From Taibaiella sp. (GTDB taxonomy: Bacteria > Bacteroidota > Bacteroidia > Chitinophagales > Chitinophagaceae): a stretch of 64,000 nucleotides of DNA. The stretch lies in NCBI GenBank assembly GCA_016786705.1, contig JAEUVV010000012.1, forward strand, positions 62,001 through 126,000, in the 5' to 3' direction. Of this stretch, positions 63,599 to 64,000 are shown piece by piece. The position numbers were made by a program, and so were the translations under genes. The notes beneath the pieces were generated by a model. That model worked only from the letters and a program-made list of their open reading frames with translations. It did no database searches and had not been told where the DNA came from. Position 1 is the first letter of the stretch; each line of letters begins with the position of its first letter.

Positions 63599-64000
63599 TT
63601 AAATTTGTGCAGTTTTCAAGCGGTTATAAAGTGTTTTACGGTCTATGCCCAGGTAATGGGCCGCTTTACTTTTGTTATAATTGGATATTTTAAGAGCCTC
63701 TTCAATTTCTTTAAGGCTGATATCCCGTGGTTTCTTATGCCTTGCATACATTGCATCCTCTTCTTCCTCTCCCGCATGTTGCTCTGATTCATTTTGCAGT
63801 ACCTCAGTCGGTAAGCAATCTGTATTGATAGCAGTTTGATCGGGGCAAAGGAGGCAAGCTCTACGGATAACATTTTTTAATTCCCTTATATTTCCGGGCC
63901 AGTTATAATGTAATAAAGCATTTAAAGCTGCCTCATCAGGAGTCTGCACATTTTTATCCAGCTCAACATTGGTTTCAGCCAAAAATTGTTCAATAAAAAG
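63599..64000 (-). CDS. Sigma-54-dependent activator, C-terminal part (truncated by window edge)
   Basis: About 134 codons are visible and the frame remains open to base 64000, so the N-terminal receiver and most of the AAA+ ATPase lie outside. Visible: the end of the AAA+ domain (FIEQFLAETNVELDKNVQTP, LLHYNWPGNIRELKNVIRRA, the conserved WPGNxREL and R motif) and a C-terminal Fis-type helix-turn-helix (LKEIEEALKISNYNKSKAAH, YLGIDRKTLYNRLK). It activates sigma-54 promoters, probably as an NtrC-type response regulator; the partner kinase is not in the window. Confidence 0.93.
   Translation of the reverse strand, partial: LFIEQFLAETNVELDKNVQTPDEAALNALLHYNWPGNIRELKNVIRRACLLCPDQTAINTDCLPTEVLQNESEQHAGEEEEDAMYARHKKPRDISLKEIEEALKISNYNKSKAAHYLGIDRKTLYNRLKTAQI

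Overview
The window looks like a Bacteroidota chromosome, most likely family Chitinophagaceae. The evidence is: type IX secretion (T9SS) C-terminal sorting domains on many secreted proteins, a gliding-motility-type CHU_C domain, Bacteroidota promoters (TTG, 19-21 bases, TAnnTTTG), an initiator tRNA without encoded CCA, and a thiSC-E-DEGHF operon under a TPP riboswitch. The taxonomic call is inference from gene style, not from a marker gene.

Layout. 1-6.5 kb: two T9SS-secreted proteins and a LytTR response regulator. 6.57-10.45 kb: an intact, AT-rich IS1595-family transposon (25-bp perfect terminal inverted repeats, 8-bp target duplication TAATTTTT) that carries passenger genes behind a structured RNA leader. 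10.5-11.5 kb: a broken GEVED/T9SS gene. 11.8-23 kb: housekeeping and accessory genes (acetyltransferase, TetR with two membrane proteins, SDR enzymes, a DUF2256 microprotein, HxlR with an F420-type NADP reductase, AraC with an SDR, MGMT-like, DUF1905/YdeI, bestrophin). 23.4-26.3 kb: a T9SS adhesin-like gene that has lost its 5' end and abuts an rteC fragment. 26.4-30.2 kb: two paralogous lipoproteins of unknown family with a beta-barrel-like protein between them. 30.2-32.1 kb: a decayed prokaryotic Argonaute (PIWI half), a truncated ISAon1-type insertion sequence and tRNA-fMet. 32-45.7 kb: T9SS proteins, a TPR sensor kinase with NarL regulator, and assorted enzymes. 45.8-47.9 kb: a degenerate CRISPR-type array without cas genes, split by an Rrf2 regulator and a methyltransferase gene. 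48-49.2 kb: two tandem secreted paralogs. 49.4-56.2 kb: the thiamine operon. 56.2-64 kb: MocR-type regulator, a Q/N/G-rich protein beside a YciF-type ferritin-like protein, CinA, an SDR with a lipoprotein signal, a PfpI-type protein and the 3' end of a sigma-54 activator at the window edge.

The most coherent pathway is thiamine synthesis: ThiS/ThiF/ThiG/ThiH make the thiazole, ThiC/ThiD the pyrimidine, and ThiE joins them. The accessory parts read as a graveyard of mobile and defence elements: transposon, IS remnant, rteC fragment, dead Argonaute and orphan CRISPR repeats. Annotations rest on reading translated sequence and motifs by eye; no database search was run.
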